From contig CAVWJW010000004.1 in assembly GCA_963755335.1 (NCBI GenBank), forward strand, positions 124,001 through 188,000: a DNA stretch of 64,000 nucleotides. The letters are read 5' to 3'. Under the pieces are notes generated by a model. That model was given only the letters and a program-made list of their open reading frames with translations. It searched no databases and was not told the DNA's origin. How positions within the stretch are numbered: the first letter of the stretch is position 1; each line of letters starts with the position of its first letter. Of the stretch, positions 1 through 7,341 are shown in pieces. The stretch comes from UBA10649 sp963755335. GTDB lineage: Bacteria; Actinomycetota; Actinomycetes; S36-B12. Made by a program: the position numbers and the translations under genes.

Positions 1-701
1 CGCGAGGTCCGCATCGTCGAGGTGGGAGACCCAGACGCGGCTGGCCGGCGAGTTGTGCCCGGACCACACCTCGGTCTCGGCCTGCCACAGGCCCGCCCAG
101 CGGACCACCTCGCGCACGCGGGCCGGGCCCAGGCCAGCGCCCTTCGGCTCGACCTCGTCGGCGGGCTGGGCGATCGGCATGTGCAGGGCCAGGCCCTCGA
201 CGAGGACGCGGCCCATCGCGAAGGACCGGCGCACATCCGGATCGGCGAGGACGTTGAGCAGGCTCGGCCTCGTCGAAGCCGAAGCGGTGCATGGATGTCT
301 GCGCCTCGAGGAGGACGCGCACGGATCCTGGTCCCTCGGCGAGCGAGTGCAGCGCTTCGCTTCGAGGCGACCGTGCGGATCACTCGTCCGGCGTGCAGTC
401 GCTGGCCCAGTCGCCACCAGGCGTCGGCGGCGAACGCATCGCGCGGCTCGAACGGCTCGAGCACGATGATGTCGAAGGTGCCGTACTCGGCGACCTCATC
501 GACCTCGAAGATCGTCCCGACCGCCACGGTGTCCGAGCCCAGTCGGAGGCACTCCCCCGCGAGAACGCGCTGGCCGAGTCCGTAGCCGTTGCCCTTCACG
601 ACCGGGACGATCGGTGCGCCGGCTCCGCGCAGGACGCCGTCGGCGACCGCGTCGATGTGGTCGCGCCAGCGCTGCGCGTCGATGGTGACGGCGAATGCCA
701 T
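1..701 (-). CDS. Alanine racemase family PLP protein (3' end outside window, frameshifted)
   Basis: The start is the ATG at 699-701. The first about 115 residues read cleanly and include VVKGNGYG near residue 34, where alanine racemases carry the PLP lysine. The homology then continues in other frames: a stretch ending MHRFGF (breaks near 347 and 265), then a segment with SFAMGRVLVEGLALHMP that runs off the left edge. Fold type III PLP racemases interconvert L- and D-alanine for peptidoglycan. The next gene upstream in the same direction is a FemAB-like transferase, so a cell-wall role is likely. Whether the substrate is alanine is not shown by the sequence. The missing C-terminal domain would hold the catalytic tyrosine. 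Two single-base breaks match the error pattern of the whole window. Confidence 0.7.
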   Translation of the reverse strand, partial: MAFAVTIDAQRWRDHIDAVADGVLRGAGAPIVPVVKGNGYGLGQRVLAGECLRLGSDTVAVGTIFEVDEVAEYGTFDIIVLEPFEPRDAFAADAWWRLGQRLHAGRVIRTVASKRSAALARRGTRIRARPPRGADIHAPLRLRRGRACSTSSPIRMCAGPSRWAASSSRAWPCTCRSPSPPTRSSRRALAWARPACARWSAGRACGRPRPRCGPGTTRRPAASGSPTSTMRTS

Positions 702-711
702 GTGTGGGCCC

Positions 712-1867
712 CTAGCCTCGTCGAGATTGATACGCCTGGAAGCCCTTGGCCCAGAACGGCCGCAGGATGTAGTCCCACTCTCCGGCGTACTCCTGCGCAT
801 ACCCGCCCGTGCCGACCTTGAACTGCACGAGTCCGTACAGGTGGTTCGACGGATCGAGTGTGTCGGAGATCCCGCGCAGGTCGTAGACGTGGCAGCCGGC
901 CGCGTGCGCGTCGCTGATCATGCGCCACTGGAGTGCGTTGGACGGACGGACGTCGCGATCGGCGGTGGTCGAGGCGCCGTACGAGTACCAGGCATGCGTG
1001 CCGACGCGGATCATGATCGTCGCCGCAGCGAGGTGGTCGTCGTACATGCGCCGTGTACAGCGACAGTCGATCCTCGCGGGAGTTCAGGCCGTCCCACATG
1101 CGCTCGAAGTACGACAGCGGACGCGGCGTGAAGTGATCGCGCTGCGCCGTCTCGACGTAGACCTCGTGGAAGGCGGACAGGTCCGCGCGGGTGCCCTGCG
1201 CCACTACCACGCCGGCCTTCTCGGCCTTGCGGATGTTGCGACGCCACAGCTGGTTGAAGCCGGCGAAGACGTCGTCGAGGGTCCGGTCCGCCAGCGGCAC
1301 CTGGAAGACGTAGCGGGGCTGGAAGTCGCCGAACCCGGCGCCCGTGGATGGCTCCTGCGCCCAGCCGGAGGCGCGCAGCCGTTCGACCACCTTGGCCGCC
1401 GGGGCCGGAGTGCCAGTCGGCGAGGACCTCGCTGATCCGCTGCGGTGGCGTGGGCACCGTCGCCTGACCACTCGGCCATCGCCGCCTTGATGGTGGTCGC
1501 CTCCCAGCGGCGCAATGCCACGGGCGGACCCATCTTCACCTGGAACGCGCCCTTGGTGCGGCAGTGCTCGAGCATCGGCTCCAGCCACTGGTCGATGGTC
1601 AGGTGCGGGTGCTCGTGGCGCAGCCAGTCGATGTTCGGACCCTCGGGCAGGTACGCCAGCGAGCGCTGCGGCAGCCGGGGCACGGGCCGGAACAGGACCA
1701 GAGCGGTGCCGATGAGGCGCGAGGACTCGAACCAGCCGATCGGACTCGCTGCGCCAGCCGAGCTTGATGGGACCCCATTCCGGCAGTTGCAGGAACGACA
1801 CGGAGTCCCGCTCGGCGATCCACTCGGCGTGCTGGGCGGCGGTGATGGTCCGCACCGTCAGGGTCAC
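712..1867 (-). CDS. FemAB/FemX-like peptidoglycan aminoacyltransferase, four frameshifts
   Basis: This GNAT-fold Fem family member is expected to add amino acids from aminoacyl-tRNA to the lipid II peptide. The start is GTG 1867, sharing GTGA with the stop of the exonuclease gene. Readable segments in order are: SVSFLQLPEWG; then IGWFESSRLIGTALVLFRPV and LAYLPEGPNIDWLRHEHP; then PPQRISEVLADW; then QPRYVFQVPL, NIRKAEKAGV and SYFERMWDGL; then HAWYSYGASTTADR, QWRMISDAHAAG and QFKVGTGGYAQEYAGEWDY. The last three are typical Fem C-terminal motifs. The frame changes near 1740, 1447, 1408 and 1047. Total length would give about 384 residues, normal for the family. An alanine racemase-like gene follows 10 bases downstream, supporting a joint cell-wall role. 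Real decay cannot be excluded but is less likely than sequence error. Confidence 0.75.
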
Positions 1868-2661
1868 GCGGCACCCGCGGGGTCGTCGATGTCGATGACG
1901 ACCGGCGCGTGATCGGACGCCCCCTTGCCCTTGCGGGCCTCGCGGTCGATCCAGGTGTCCTTGACCAGGTGGACGAAGGGGTCGTTGCCGTACACGAGGT
2001 CGATGCGCATGCCCCACCCGCGGTGGAAGGCCCCGTTGCGGTAGTCCCAGAAGGTGTAGGGCTCGCCCTTGAGGGCACGCGGCAGCACGTCCGTGAGGCC
2101 GGTGCCGCGCAGGTCGGCGAGGGCAGCGCGCTCGGCGGGCGTGACGTGCGTCGAGCCGGCGAACTGCGCGATGTCCCAGACATCGGTGTCGGCCGGGGCG
2201 ACGTTGAAGTCGCCGATGATCGCGAACGGACGGGACGGGTCGACGGCCATCTCGGCCGCCGCGGTGTCGCGCAGCGCGTTGAACCACGCCAGCTTGTAGG
2301 CGTAGTGGTCGTGCTCCGGCTCGCGGCCATTGGGCACGTACACGCTCCACACCCGCACGCCGCCGCAGGTGGCGCCCACGGCCCGGGTCTCCACGACGCC
2401 CTCATAGGGGGGCTGGCCGGAGATGTCGAGCGTGACGTCCTCGAGGCCCACCTTGCTCAGCAGGGCCACGCCGTTCCAGCGACCGTTGCCGTGAGCGACG
2501 GCCTCGTACCCCAGCGCCTGGATCGGCATGTGCGGGAACGCGTCGGAGGTGCACTTCAGCTCCTGGAGCGCGACGACGTCGGGCTGCGCCGACTCCAGCC
2601 ACTCGAGCACCCGGGGCAGGCGGGAGCCGATCGAGTTCACGTTCCAGGTGGCGATCCGCAC
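1864..2661 (-). CDS. xthA: Exodeoxyribonuclease III (AP endonuclease family)
   Basis: The protein has 265 residues and the EEP-nuclease fold: MRIATWNVNSI at the start, QELK near residue 53 (metal-binding Glu), IIGDFNVAP (Asp/Asn), WDYR, and SDHAPVV at the end (catalytic Asp-His pair). The family cleaves the DNA backbone at abasic sites and removes 3' blocking groups in base-excision repair. The gene is the first of a minus-strand set, its stop overlaps the start of the FemAB-like gene by four bases, and it is divergent from rpsF. The ATG at 2661 gives the standard N-terminus. No break is seen. Confidence 0.93.
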   Translation of the reverse strand: MRIATWNVNSIGSRLPRVLEWLESAQPDVVALQELKCTSDAFPHMPIQALGYEAVAHGNGRWNGVALLSKVGLEDVTLDISGQPPYEGVVETRAVGATCGGVRVWSVYVPNGREPEHDHYAYKLAWFNALRDTAAAEMAVDPSRPFAIIGDFNVAPADTDVWDIAQFAGSTHVTPAERAALADLRGTGLTDVLPRALKGEPYTFWDYRNGAFHRGWGMRIDLVYGNDPFVHLVKDTWIDREARKGKGASDHAPVVIDIDDPAGAA

Positions 2662-2834
2662 GCGCTCACCCTAACGGGGTCCACAGGGGCCGTCGGGAGC
2701 GGATTTCGTGGACGAGCGGGCCGCACGGTAGCCTTGGGCGCCGCCGTCAGGGCCTCGCGTCCGGGCAGCAACGCGAAACACCCTCCTGTCACGGATCGAC
2801 CGTGGCCGTTTAGTCCGAAGGAGGTGGGTTGTTC

Positions 2835-3152
2835 ATGCGTCATTACGAGGTCATGGTCATTCTGGACCCCGACCTGGAAGAGAAGACCATCGCTCCCAGC
2901 CTGGAGACGTTCCTCAACGTCGTCCGCGCTGACGGGGGCACGGTCAACCAGATCGACATCTGGGGCCGTCGTCGTCTCGCCTACGAGATCAATCACAAGG
3001 CCGAGGGCATCTACGCCGTCATCGACCTCACCGCGACCGTCGAGTCCGTCAAGGAGCTTGACCGTCAGCTGTCCCTCAACGAGGCCGTCATGCGCACCAA
3101 GGTGACGCGCCCGCTCGAGGTCAAGGCCAAGGCCGAGGCGGGAGCCGAGTAG
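2835..3152 (+). CDS. rpsF: 30S ribosomal protein S6
   Basis: S6 binds 16S rRNA with S18 in the platform of the small subunit. The start is ATG 2835 (MRHYEVMVILDPDLEE), ten bases after a GGAGG at 2820-2824. An in-frame TTG at 2829 is too close to that site. The 105-residue protein has the usual features: the REEP-like helix, GGTVNQIDIWGRRRLAYEI near residue 40, and a charged Ala/Lys/Glu C-terminal tail. It heads the rpsF-ssb-rpsR-rplI operon, and its TAG shares one base with the ssb GTG, indicating translational coupling. Confidence 0.97.
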   Translation: MRHYEVMVILDPDLEEKTIAPSLETFLNVVRADGGTVNQIDIWGRRRLAYEINHKAEGIYAVIDLTATVESVKELDRQLSLNEAVMRTKVTRPLEVKAKAEAGAE

Positions 3153-3637
3153 TGGCTGCCGGCGACATCGTGATCACGGTGGTGGGCAACCTCACCAATG
3201 ATCCGGAGCTGCGATTCACCCCCAGTGGGGCAGCTGTTGCGTCGTTCACGGTGGCATCGAGCTCGCGCTACCTGGACAAGGCCACCAACGAGTGGAAGGA
3301 CGCCGAGCCGGTCTACATGCGGTGCAGCGTCTGGCGTCAGTACGCCGAGAACGTGGCGGAGTCCCTGCAGAAGGGCACGCGCGTCATCGTCACCGGCCGG
3401 CTGAAGCAGCGCTCGTACGAGACCCGTGAGGGCGAGAAGCGCACCGTGATGGAGATGGAGGTCGACGACGTCGGCCCGGCTCTTCGTTACGCCACCGCCA
3501 AGGTCAACAAGGTCCAGCGTCAAGGCGGCGGGTTCGGCGCCGAATCGGGCGGTTCGTCGTCCGGTCCGTCCGACGACCCGTGGGCCTCGGGCCCCTCGGG
3601 CGCCGGCGGCGCAGGCTTCGACGAGCCTCCCTTCTAG
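3152..3637 (+). CDS. ssb: Single-stranded DNA-binding protein
   Basis: This 161-residue protein coats single-stranded DNA during replication and repair. The OB-fold lies at about residues 5-110 (VVGNLTNDPELRFTPSG, FTVASSSRY, VYMRCSVWRQYAENV, VTGRLKQRSYET). It is followed by a Gly/Ser-rich linker and the acidic tip DEPPF, the docking peptide for partner proteins. The GTG start overlaps the rpsF stop by one base. Its place between rpsF and rpsR, upstream of dnaB, is the standard bacterial order. Confidence 0.97.
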   Translation: MAAGDIVITVVGNLTNDPELRFTPSGAAVASFTVASSSRYLDKATNEWKDAEPVYMRCSVWRQYAENVAESLQKGTRVIVTGRLKQRSYETREGEKRTVMEMEVDDVGPALRYATAKVNKVQRQGGGFGAESGGSSSGPSDDPWASGPSGAGGAGFDEPPF

Positions 3638-3699
3638 GCAGCAGACAACCCCACTGACATTGGGTGCCGCTGGGCACCAACCTGACAGGAGCACGACAG

Positions 3700-3975
3700 A
3701 TGGCACGGGACAACAAGAACACCGATCGGAAGCAGTCCTCGCGTAACAGCAAGGACAAGATCGTCAAGGCGAAGGCCTGCGCGTTCTGCAAGGACGGCGT
3801 GAAGGGCATCGACTACAAGGACACGAACCTGCTCCGCAAGTTCATCTCCGACCGCGGCAAGATCCGCGCTCGCCGCGTGACGGGCAACTGCACGCAGCAT
3901 CAGCGCGACATCGCGATGGCCGTGAAGAACGCCCGCGAGGTGGCACTCCTTCCCTACACCTCAACCGCGCGCTGA
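3700..3975 (+). CDS. rpsR: 30S ribosomal protein S18, zinc-binding form
   Basis: S18 is a 91-residue small-subunit protein pairing with S6. The start is ATG 3700 (MARDNKNTDRK), preceded by AGGAG at 3686-3690. A Zn ligand set is visible: Cys27, Cys30, Cys64 and His67. This is therefore the C+ (zinc) form, not the zinc-free paralog found in Zur-controlled loci. RNA-binding KIRARRVTGN and ArgAsp-Ile-Ala motifs are conserved. It lies between ssb and rplI. Confidence 0.96.
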   Translation: MARDNKNTDRKQSSRNSKDKIVKAKACAFCKDGVKGIDYKDTNLLRKFISDRGKIRARRVTGNCTQHQRDIAMAVKNAREVALLPYTSTAR

Positions 3976-4004
3976 TCCGCCGGAACGAAAGAACAGGACA
4001 ACCG

Positions 4005-4451
4005 ATGAAACTCATCCTCACCCAGGACGTGTCTGGTCTGGGCGCCCCCGGCGATGTCGTCGAGGTCAAGGACGGCTACGGCCGCAACTACCTGCTCCCC
4101 CGTGGCTTCGCGATCAACTGGACGCGCGGTGGCGAGAAGCAGGTCACGCAGATCAAGCGGGCCCGCAAGGTTCGCGAGGTGCGCGACCTCAGCCACGCCA
4201 ACGAGATCAAGCAGGCCCTCGAGGCCAAGCCGATCACGTTGACCGCGCGCGCTGGTGACGCGGGCCGACTGTTCGGCTCGATCACGACGACCGATGTCGC
4301 CGACGCCGTCAAGGCGGCCGGCGGCCCGATCCTCGACAAGCGCAAGGTGTCGCTCGCGGCGCCGATCAAGACCGTGGGCAAGCACGCCGCCACGGTGGAG
4401 ATCCACCCCGACGTCACCGCCACGGTGACCGTCGAGGTCGTCGCCGGCTGA
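4005..4451 (+). CDS. rplI: 50S ribosomal protein L9
   Basis: This 148-residue L9 binds domain V of 23S rRNA and helps keep the reading frame. The N-terminal domain carries GDVVEVKDGYGRNYLLPRG (about residues 17-35), then a long connecting helix, then the C-terminal domain with GRLFGSITTTDVADAV. It is the last gene of the rpsF-ssb-rpsR-rplI operon and is followed 14 bases later by a strong hairpin terminator. Confidence 0.97.
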   Translation: MKLILTQDVSGLGAPGDVVEVKDGYGRNYLLPRGFAINWTRGGEKQVTQIKRARKVREVRDLSHANEIKQALEAKPITLTARAGDAGRLFGSITTTDVADAVKAAGGPILDKRKVSLAAPIKTVGKHAATVEIHPDVTATVTVEVVAG

Positions 4452-4465
4452 CACAGCACGACAGA

Positions 4466-4499
4466 AGAAGGGCCGCACTCAACCGAGTGCGGCCCTTCT
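4466..4499 (+). terminator. Intrinsic terminator after rplI
   Basis: A perfect 15-base inverted repeat (arms 4466-4480 and 4485-4499) surrounds the four-base loop AACC. The arm is GC-rich with an AGAAGG outer end, so the right arm ends in CCTTCT. There is no long T-run, which is usual in high-GC genomes. It probably also stops the convergent gene that ends at 4513. Confidence 0.9.
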
Positions 4500-4512
4500 G
4501 CGTTGCTGCGGG

Positions 4513-4995
4513 TCAGGTCGTGGTCGTGTTGACCTCGATGCTGCCGTTCGCCACTCCCGCGGCGATGAGGATCACCCACAGGATGATGCCGAGGAGGAAG
4601 AGCACCAGGCCGATGATGCCGAGCCAGAAGCCCCACTTCGCCTGGCCGCCGTTCGTGGCGAGTCCTTGTGCGGCCTTGTTCATGCCGATCTTGCCGAAGA
4701 TGATGGCCAGGATCGAGAAGATCACCGGGAAGCAGAAGAACTGCAGGATGCCGAGCACGAGTGCGGCGGTGCCGAGGCCGTTCTGCGGCGGCTGGACGTA
4801 CTGGGTCGCTGGCGGCGCATACGCCGGCGGCGGCGCGTAGGCGGGCGGAGCCGGGGGTGCTGCGGGTGGAGCCGGAGGTGCTGCAGGCGGTGGGACAACG
4901 GGCGGCGCGGCGGCCGGCGGCGGGGTCGGTTCCGGCGCGGCTGGCGGAGGAGTCGGTTCGGGTGTGACGGGCGGCTGCGGTTCGTCGGTGCTCAT
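4513..4995 (-). CDS. Proline-rich DUF4190-type membrane protein
   Basis: This 160-residue protein begins at ATG 4995 after a GGGAGA site. Residues 1-70 are almost entirely Pro/Ala/Thr/Glu with PAPP-type repeats and three YAPP/YVQPP motifs. After that come two membrane spans (about 75-97 and 122-147) around a short loop with IFGKIGMNKA and GQAKWGFWLGIIGL, the DUF4190-like pattern. The proline-rich part is likely cytoplasmic and could bind other proteins or scaffold an envelope complex. Function is not established. It converges on rplI across the terminator and sits next to three DUF805 membrane genes read on the opposite strand. Confidence 0.75.
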   Translation of the reverse strand: MSTDEPQPPVTPEPTPPPAAPEPTPPPAAAPPVVPPPAAPPAPPAAPPAPPAYAPPPAYAPPATQYVQPPQNGLGTAALVLGILQFFCFPVIFSILAIIFGKIGMNKAAQGLATNGGQAKWGFWLGIIGLVLFLLGIILWVILIAAGVANGSIEVNTTTT

Positions 4996-5109
4996 GGTCT
5001 CTCCCGTGATGATGGCGCGTGCAGGTCGTCCAACAAGGCTAGTGCCACGCCGGGCCGCATGATCGCGTGATCGGGGCAGGTCGACCCGCCTTCGTGGCAG
5101 GCTGGGGGC

Positions 5110-5518
5110 ATGGACTTCATGACGGCTGTCCGGACCTGCTTCGACAAGTACGCCACCTTCGACGGTCGAGCCAAGCGCTCGGAGTTCTGGTGGTTCTACT
5201 TGTTCACGGCGATCGTCATCGCTGTCTTCTACGCCTTCCCGTTCTTCTTCAGTCTCCTGGCCGGGGTCACGCGAGACAACAGCATCACGGCCCTGTTCAG
5301 CATCCTTGCGCTCATCAGCGATCTGGCCCTCTTCGCGGTCTCGGTCGCCATGGTGATCCCGCTGCTCGCCGCCGGGAGTCGTCGGCTGCATGACCGAGGC
5401 CAGTCGGGCTGGCTGCAGATGCTCCTGCTGGTTCCGTGCGGCAGCATCGTCCTGATCGTGTTCTGGATCCTGGAAGGGGTCCCCGGGCCCGAACCTGTAC
5501 GGAGAGCCACCCGCCTGA
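5110..5518 (+). CDS. DUF805 membrane protein, copy 1 (frameshift at C-terminus)
   Basis: The protein has the DUF805 hallmarks: CFDKYATFDGRAKRSEFWWFYLF near residues 11-33, RRLHDRGQSGW near 98, and LVPCG. Three to four membrane spans are predicted from hydrophobicity. The expected ending GVPGPNLYGEPPA is reached only after skipping one base in the G/C-rich run near 5480-5491, and the stop is then TGA 5516-5518. Without that correction the frame runs on to 5709 with unrelated sequence. The corrected length is 135 residues, matching the second copy. The function of DUF805 proteins is unknown. This is the first of three tandem copies. Confidence 0.8.
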
Positions 5519-5600
5519 GAGGTCCCCTGCGCGCCGAGATGCATCCAGCGGTCGACGTGCCCAACAATGGGGCCAATTGTCGTCTTCGGAGGTGCCCGCG

Positions 5601-6011
5601 ATGTCGTTCGGCGAATCGGTCAAGACCTGCATCAACAAGTACGCGACCTTCGACGGACGCGCCACGCGCTCAGAGTTCTGGTGGTTCTACCTGTTCATCA
5701 TCCTGGTGAGCTTCATCGCGCTACTGCCGGGCTACATCCTGATGTTCGCGGGTATCGCGAGCACCTCAGAGGGGGACAGCCCTGGCTTCGTCTTCTGGCT
5801 CGGACTGATCCTGCTGCTCATCGGAGCGCTGTTCGAGTTGGCGCTGATCATTCCCCAGCTGGCCGTCGGCTGCCGTCGTCTGCACGACCGCGGACAGTCC
5901 GGCTGGCTTCAGCTGCTGCTTCTGGTCCCCTGCGGCAACATCGTGCTGCTGATCTTCTGGCTGATGGAAGGCACGCCGACCGACAACGCGTACGGGCCCA
6001 AGCCGGCCTGA
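5601..6011 (+). CDS. DUF805 membrane protein, copy 2
   Basis: An intact 136-residue copy starts at ATG 5601 (MSFGESVKTCINKYATFDGRATRSEF). It is strongly similar to copy 1 in the N-terminal motif, in RRLHDRGQSGWLQLLLLVPCGNIVLL and in the C-terminal EGTPTDNAYGPKPA. The longest difference is the periplasmic-side loop near residues 50-65. Four hydrophobic segments are visible. The close match to copy 1 points to recent tandem duplication. Function unknown. Confidence 0.88.
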   Translation: MSFGESVKTCINKYATFDGRATRSEFWWFYLFIILVSFIALLPGYILMFAGIASTSEGDSPGFVFWLGLILLLIGALFELALIIPQLAVGCRRLHDRGQSGWLQLLLLVPCGNIVLLIFWLMEGTPTDNAYGPKPA

Positions 6012-6127
6012 CGGTCCCATGTTCGCCACTCCGACTTGTCGGATGTGCGTGCATTCAAGGGTCGTCCGGCGAACAATGACGCACAGTTAGCCGCGCAAGT
6101 AGCGCGGGACGAAGATGGGGAGGGTTC

Positions 6128-6493
6128 ATGGGCTTCGGCGACGCAGTACAGAAGGGCATCGCGAATATCGGCAACTTCGAGGGCCGTTCGGGCCGGGCGG
6201 AGTTCTGGTGGTTCGTGCTTGCCGTGTGGATCGTCGAGGTCGTCCTGCTGACCCTCGTCAACCTGATCTTCGGCAACGGCTTCTTCGGGAACTTCCTGTT
6301 CTTCGTCATCTGGGTCGTGGGCTTCCTGGCCTACCTGTCGGTCGGCATCCGACGACTGCATGACGTCGGCCAGAGCGGCTGGATGATCATCCTGGCGTTC
6401 CTCGGCTGCCTGGTGATCATCCCGATCATCTTCTGGGTGCAGACGGGCAACGACGGACCCAACCAGTTCGGACCGCCGCCGACCACCGCCTGA
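6128..6493 (+). CDS. DUF805 membrane protein, copy 3
   Basis: This 121-residue copy begins at ATG 6128 after GGGGAGG at 6118-6124 (MGFGDAVQKGIANIGNFEGRSGRAEFWWF). It keeps the first motif and RRLHDVGQSGWM but is more divergent than copies 1 and 2. It has a shorter middle loop and a C-terminus NDGPNQFGPPP. Three to four membrane spans are likely. It ends 16 bases before the end of the convergent phosphatase gene. Function unknown. Confidence 0.88.
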   Translation: MGFGDAVQKGIANIGNFEGRSGRAEFWWFVLAVWIVEVVLLTLVNLIFGNGFFGNFLFFVIWVVGFLAYLSVGIRRLHDVGQSGWMIILAFLGCLVIIPIIFWVQTGNDGPNQFGPPPTTA

Positions 6494-6509
6494 TCGGCCG
6501 CGCTGGCCG

Positions 6510-7032
6510 CTAGGCCAGCCGAACGCCGAGCTGCTCGACAAGGCCGTCGCTGGCCCGCTCGATCATGCGCAGAACCTGGACGAAACCGTCCCCGGCCCCG
6601 TAATAGGGGTCGGGGACGTCCAGTTCGTGGTGCGGCTCGGGGAGGTGGACGAGGGACGGATCGAAGGAGCGCATCATCCGCAGCTCGGTGTCCTGGCCGC
6701 TGCGGGCGATCAGGCGCTCGAGGTTGGCGTAGTTCGACTCGTCCATCGCCAGGGCCAGGTCGATCTCGGCGAACCAGTTCGGCGTGATCTGCCGAACCGT
6801 GTGGTCGTGCTCGTAGCCGTGGGCGTCCAGGACGGCCATCGCACGGGTGTCGGCGCCCTGGCCGACGTGCCAGTCGCCGGTGCCGGCGGAGTCCACTAAC
6901 ACCCGGTCGGCCAGTCCGGCCGCCGCCAGCCGCTGCGCGCAGGACGGCCTCGCCGATGGGTGAACGACAGATGTTGCCCAGGCACACGACGGTGATCCGG
7001 TAGGGCGTGGCTGCGTCCGGCTGCTCGGTCAT
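6510..7032 (-). CDS. Low-molecular-weight protein-tyrosine phosphatase (one frameshift)
   Basis: The start is ATG 7032. The P-loop CLGNICRSP (Cx5R, about residues 17-25) holds the nucleophile Cys and Arg. The general acid loop is DVPDPYYG near the C-terminus. Between them the frame shifts by one extra base near 6940, after SPIGEAVL and before VLVDSAGTGDWHVG. The corrected length is about 173 residues, slightly longer than the usual 150-160. These enzymes dephosphorylate phosphotyrosine proteins and are often tied to envelope polysaccharide control. It is convergent with the DUF805 genes and divergent from dnaB. Confidence 0.85.
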
Positions 7033-7065
7033 GGACGAAGGCTAGGCGATCTTCGCCATTACTTT

Positions 7066-7207
7066 TCGTCCACAGGGGCGGGACGAGGTTCGACCCGCTC
7101 CCACGAGGGGATTCCCACCAGACCCAGACCTGCGTCCACAGTGTGTCCACATGTCACGAGCAGGCTTCGAGGCCTCTGTCCTCACCTTTTCCACAGGTCT
7201 GTCCACA
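7066..7207 (+). promoter_or_regulatory. Cluster of five DnaA-box-like sites upstream of dnaB
   Basis: Five nine-base sites share the TCCACA core of the DnaA box TTATCCACA, all on the + strand: TCGTCCACA (7066-7074), GCGTCCACA (7132-7140), GTGTCCACA (7143-7151), TTTTCCACA (7187-7195, eight of nine matches) and CTGTCCACA (7199-7207). They fill the 309-base gap between the phosphatase gene and dnaB, which otherwise holds no gene I can support. Binding by DnaA and control of dnaB transcription is inference. No dnaA or dnaN gene is near, so this is not the usual oriC setting. Confidence 0.5.
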
Positions 7208-7341
7208 GGCCCGATGGACACCGGTGCCTGCCCTCCCTACGTTACGAAAGCGCATCCAGCCGGTGCCGTCAGACCGGGGGTGTAAGCAGGTGCACGTGGG
7301 AACAACCGCAGCCCGTCGGGCACTCGCAGGGAGGGGGATCG

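Noticed and set aside
596..2350. Minus-strand open frame of 584 residues
   Set aside because: It mixes shadow sequence of xthA and alr with only parts of the femAB frame. The true genes are in shifting frames.
7066..7207. Chromosomal origin of replication
   Set aside because: DnaA-like boxes are present, but there is no AT-rich unwinding region and no dnaA, dnaN or other origin genes.
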